A DNA stretch of 33,190 bases from Neobacillus niacini (lineage in GTDB: Bacteria; Bacillota; Bacilli; Bacillales; Cytobacillaceae). The notes beneath the pieces were generated by a model that ran no database searches, was not told the DNA's origin, and saw only the letters and a list, made by a program, of their open reading frames with translations. Both the position numbers and the translations under genes were made by a program. Where the stretch lies: assembly GCF_023715785.1 (NCBI RefSeq), contig NZ_JAMBOX010000029.1, positions 1-33,190 of the forward strand, written 5' to 3'. Positions 31,813 through 33,190 of the stretch are shown one piece after another; positions within the stretch are counted from its first letter, which is position 1, and the number at the start of each line of letters is the position of its first letter.

Positions 31813-31841
31813 ATGTTAGCATCATCGATTTTTATTGTCAA
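31813..31841 (-). promoter_or_regulatory. promoter of the T-box operon
   Basis: Minus strand: -35 TTGACA (31836-31841), 17-nt spacer, -10 TAACAT (31813-31818). It is placed a few bases before the start of Stem I. Confidence 0.78.
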
Positions 31842-31958
31842 GAATAATATTAATATTAAGACAAATGAAAACAAAGGGAGTCTCCCTGGTGGTAACGCTA
31901 TTCCATACTTTTTCAAACTAAGGTTACAACGCTAGAAATGTCTTAATGAATCACCCAG

Positions 31959-32525
31959 TTACTGCATTGGATTGGCAAAATCATTGATTAAAATCTGGAC
32001 TTCGTCGTTTACGTCAATTTTTCCAGGCCGTTCTACTGCGCAGACGATTCCCCGCCTCCGGTAGCCCGCTTTGACAAACCGGGAAGACAATTTTTCATGA
32101 TCCTGATACTGCTTTTGGATTTCATCCCCTGGGAATGTACAAGGAAGATTTTCTCCCATACAGATCAATCCTGCCCCACTTGGAAATAGGATTCGCGAAC
32201 CGATAGTAAGCTTCGTAAATTCTGAAAATCCCTGGATTAGGAGGTTTGCCCCCAACCACTCTGGAAGCACCACTTCTACTCCTAATTCTTTGGCAATCTG
32301 GTCCAGTTCTTCCTCAGACACAATCGTAATCTGACGGCGGTTCAGGATTTCGGTGCCCCTTGGATACATCGGCTGCCGAGAATCTGCTTTGCTGGTTATC
32401 CCAAAGTGACGGTCACCAGGTATACCTCCAAATTCCAAATCCACTTCAGAAATCCTTCTGGTTACAAACGTTTCTGGATGATCTGCGAGTAAGACCGCTG
32501 TGATGGTTGCCTTTGCTTTTTTCAT
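31959..32525 (-). CDS. MOSC-domain protein
   Basis: The 188-residue stand-alone MOSC protein starts MKKAKATITAVLLADHPETF and has FGGIPGDRHFG, RGTEILNRRQITIVSEEEL, LGANLLIQG and AGYRRRGIVCAVERPGKI. These blocks are typical of the MOSC fold found in molybdenum-cofactor sulfurases. The usual catalytic/sulfur-carrying Cys region near the end corresponds to RRGIVCAVE. Such proteins may handle sulfur or bind molybdopterin (YiiM/YuaD type). The start ATG 32525 has GGGAG 8 nt upstream. It is transcribed alone. Confidence 0.88.
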   Translation of the reverse strand: MKKAKATITAVLLADHPETFVTRRISEVDLEFGGIPGDRHFGITSKADSRQPMYPRGTEILNRRQITIVSEEELDQIAKELGVEVVLPEWLGANLLIQGFSEFTKLTIGSRILFPSGAGLICMGENLPCTFPGDEIQKQYQDHEKLSSRFVKAGYRRRGIVCAVERPGKIDVNDEVQILINDFANPMQ

Positions 32526-32578
32526 AAACATAACTCCCTTTAATCATGCTTCTTCCAATTTATCACAATATTTATGGT

Positions 32579-32750
32579 GCTCCAATAGGTTCTTTTGGTG
32601 TATTAGCGTAGTCGAATGGTTAAAATCTTGGGTTTACCTGCTCCAATAACGTTTATTGGCGTAGTCGGAGGGGGAAATTTCGGGGTTTACTGCCCCAATG
32701 GACCCCATTGGCGTGGTTTTAGGGGGAAATTTCGGGGTTCTGTTCACCAA
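32579..32750. repeat. three to four tandem 50-60-bp repeats, each with a CCAAT...ATTGG hairpin
   Basis: Units begin near 32579, 32640, 32692 and 32742 (the last truncated). Units 2 and 3 are closest: CCAATAACGTTTATTGG and CCAATGGACCCCATTGG, both perfect or near-perfect hairpins. They are followed by GCGTAGTCGGAGGGGGAAATTTCGGGGTT-type sequence. Unit 1 is more diverged. No frame is conserved between units. Confidence 0.75.
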
Positions 32751-32768
32751 TTAGACCCTAAGAAAATT

Positions 32769-32880
32769 ATATCTGCGGTGTTTCACTATATATCTGCGAT
32801 AATTCAGATATATCCGCGGTAATTTGAGTTATATCTGCGATAAATTAAATATATCTGCGATCATCCCATTATATCTGCGA
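32769..32880. repeat. six 20-21-bp tandem repeats with ATATCTGCG core
   Basis: Cores ATATCTGCGG/A or ATATCCGCGG start at 32769, 32790, 32810, 32831, 32851 and 32871, with degenerate AT-rich sequence between. The array ends about 40 nt before the rrn terminator. The period and the core TATCYGCG are like those of the array at 4931-5216. Confidence 0.8.
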
Positions 32881-32913
32881 TGCCCCATTTTTAAAGCCAA
32901 TGACCCTTTTAAA

Positions 32914-32950
32914 AAACGCAAAAAAGACAACCATATTTCAGGTTGTCTTT
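32914..32950 (-). terminator. rrn operon terminator
   Basis: Minus strand: AAAGACAACC / GGTTGTCTTT, a 10-bp perfect stem with an 8-nt loop, then TTTTTTGCG. It lies 6 nt past the 5S gene. Confidence 0.88.
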
Positions 32951-32955
32951 CGCTG

Positions 32956-33072
<117 letters not shown>

Positions 33073-33161
33073 CTATTTATTTTAAAGGGTTCATTCCCTC
33101 AAAACTAGATAATGCAGAAGAAGTAGTAAAAACGAGTTTCGCTTATTCATAAAATATGATT

Positions 33162-33190
33162 TGGTTAAGTCCTCGATCGATTAGTATCAG
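33162..33190 (-). rRNA. rrl: 23S rRNA, 3' end only (partial)
   Basis: The minus strand reads CTGATACTAATCGATCGAGG followed by ACTTAACCA, the conserved 3' end of Bacillus 23S rRNA. The gene extends past the right edge. About 90 nt of spacer separates it from the 5S gene. Confidence 0.92.

Noticed and set aside
31728..31916. 62-codon minus-strand frame
   Set aside because: It lies in the T-box leader and its promoter.

Overview
The window looks like chromosome from a spore-forming, low-to-moderate-GC Gram-positive bacterium of the Bacillaceae (Bacillus sensu lato; Neobacillus- or Mesobacillus-like is a guess). The evidence is Bacillus-type rRNA ends, a three-gene gerA-type spore germinant receptor operon, strong AGGAGG-type ribosome binding sites, TTG/GTG starts and a T-box leader. 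It is the whole interval between two co-directional rRNA operons on the minus strand. The 5' end of one 16S gene, with three tandem promoters, is at the left edge. The 3' end of a 23S gene plus a complete 5S gene and terminator is at the right edge.

Left region (about 0.4-12.7 kb, minus strand): a monoderm Tad/Flp (type IVc) pilus locus. In transcription order it holds a 32-residue membrane peptide, TadZ-like ATPase, TadA/CpaF secretion ATPase, TadB and TadC platform proteins, a Flp1-like pilin, a TadE pseudopilin, a large TadG-like DUF5702 protein, a 21-bp tandem repeat array whose units resemble DnaA boxes, a second TadE protein, a DUF4352 lipoprotein, an A24 prepilin peptidase, a DUF6382-FHA protein and a final lipoprotein. 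No CpaB (RcpC) or secretin gene is seen, as expected for a cell without an outer membrane.

Middle region (12.7-19 kb): an AT-rich spacer, a doubly truncated 2',3'-cyclic nucleotide phosphodiesterase/nucleotidase remnant, a MocR-type regulator divergent from azlCD (branched-chain amino acid exporter) with ATACAAT operator-like repeats between them, a GNAT acetyltransferase stub, and a YtrA-type GntR/ABC-transporter operon with a consensus SigA promoter.

Right region (19-32.5 kb), mostly minus strand: two LysM envelope proteins, a nitroreductase-family flavoprotein with a palindromic operator-like site, a general-stress pyridoxamine-phosphate-oxidase-fold protein, a small plus-strand membrane protein, a lipoprotein, a DUF378 protein, the germinant receptor operon (A-B-C plus a small CLC_0170-type membrane protein), a T-box-controlled operon (TIGR04076 protein, aldo/keto reductase, NhaC-family antiporter) and a MOSC protein. 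Between the MOSC gene and the 5S gene there are two further repeat families.

The points most worth a second look are the phased DnaA-box-like array inside the tad operon, the T-box operon whose antiporter is probably an amino-acid transporter, the 32-residue peptide leading the tad operon, and the several REP-like or tandem intergenic repeats. Coordinates of starts were revised by ribosome binding site where the longest reading frame was not convincing.
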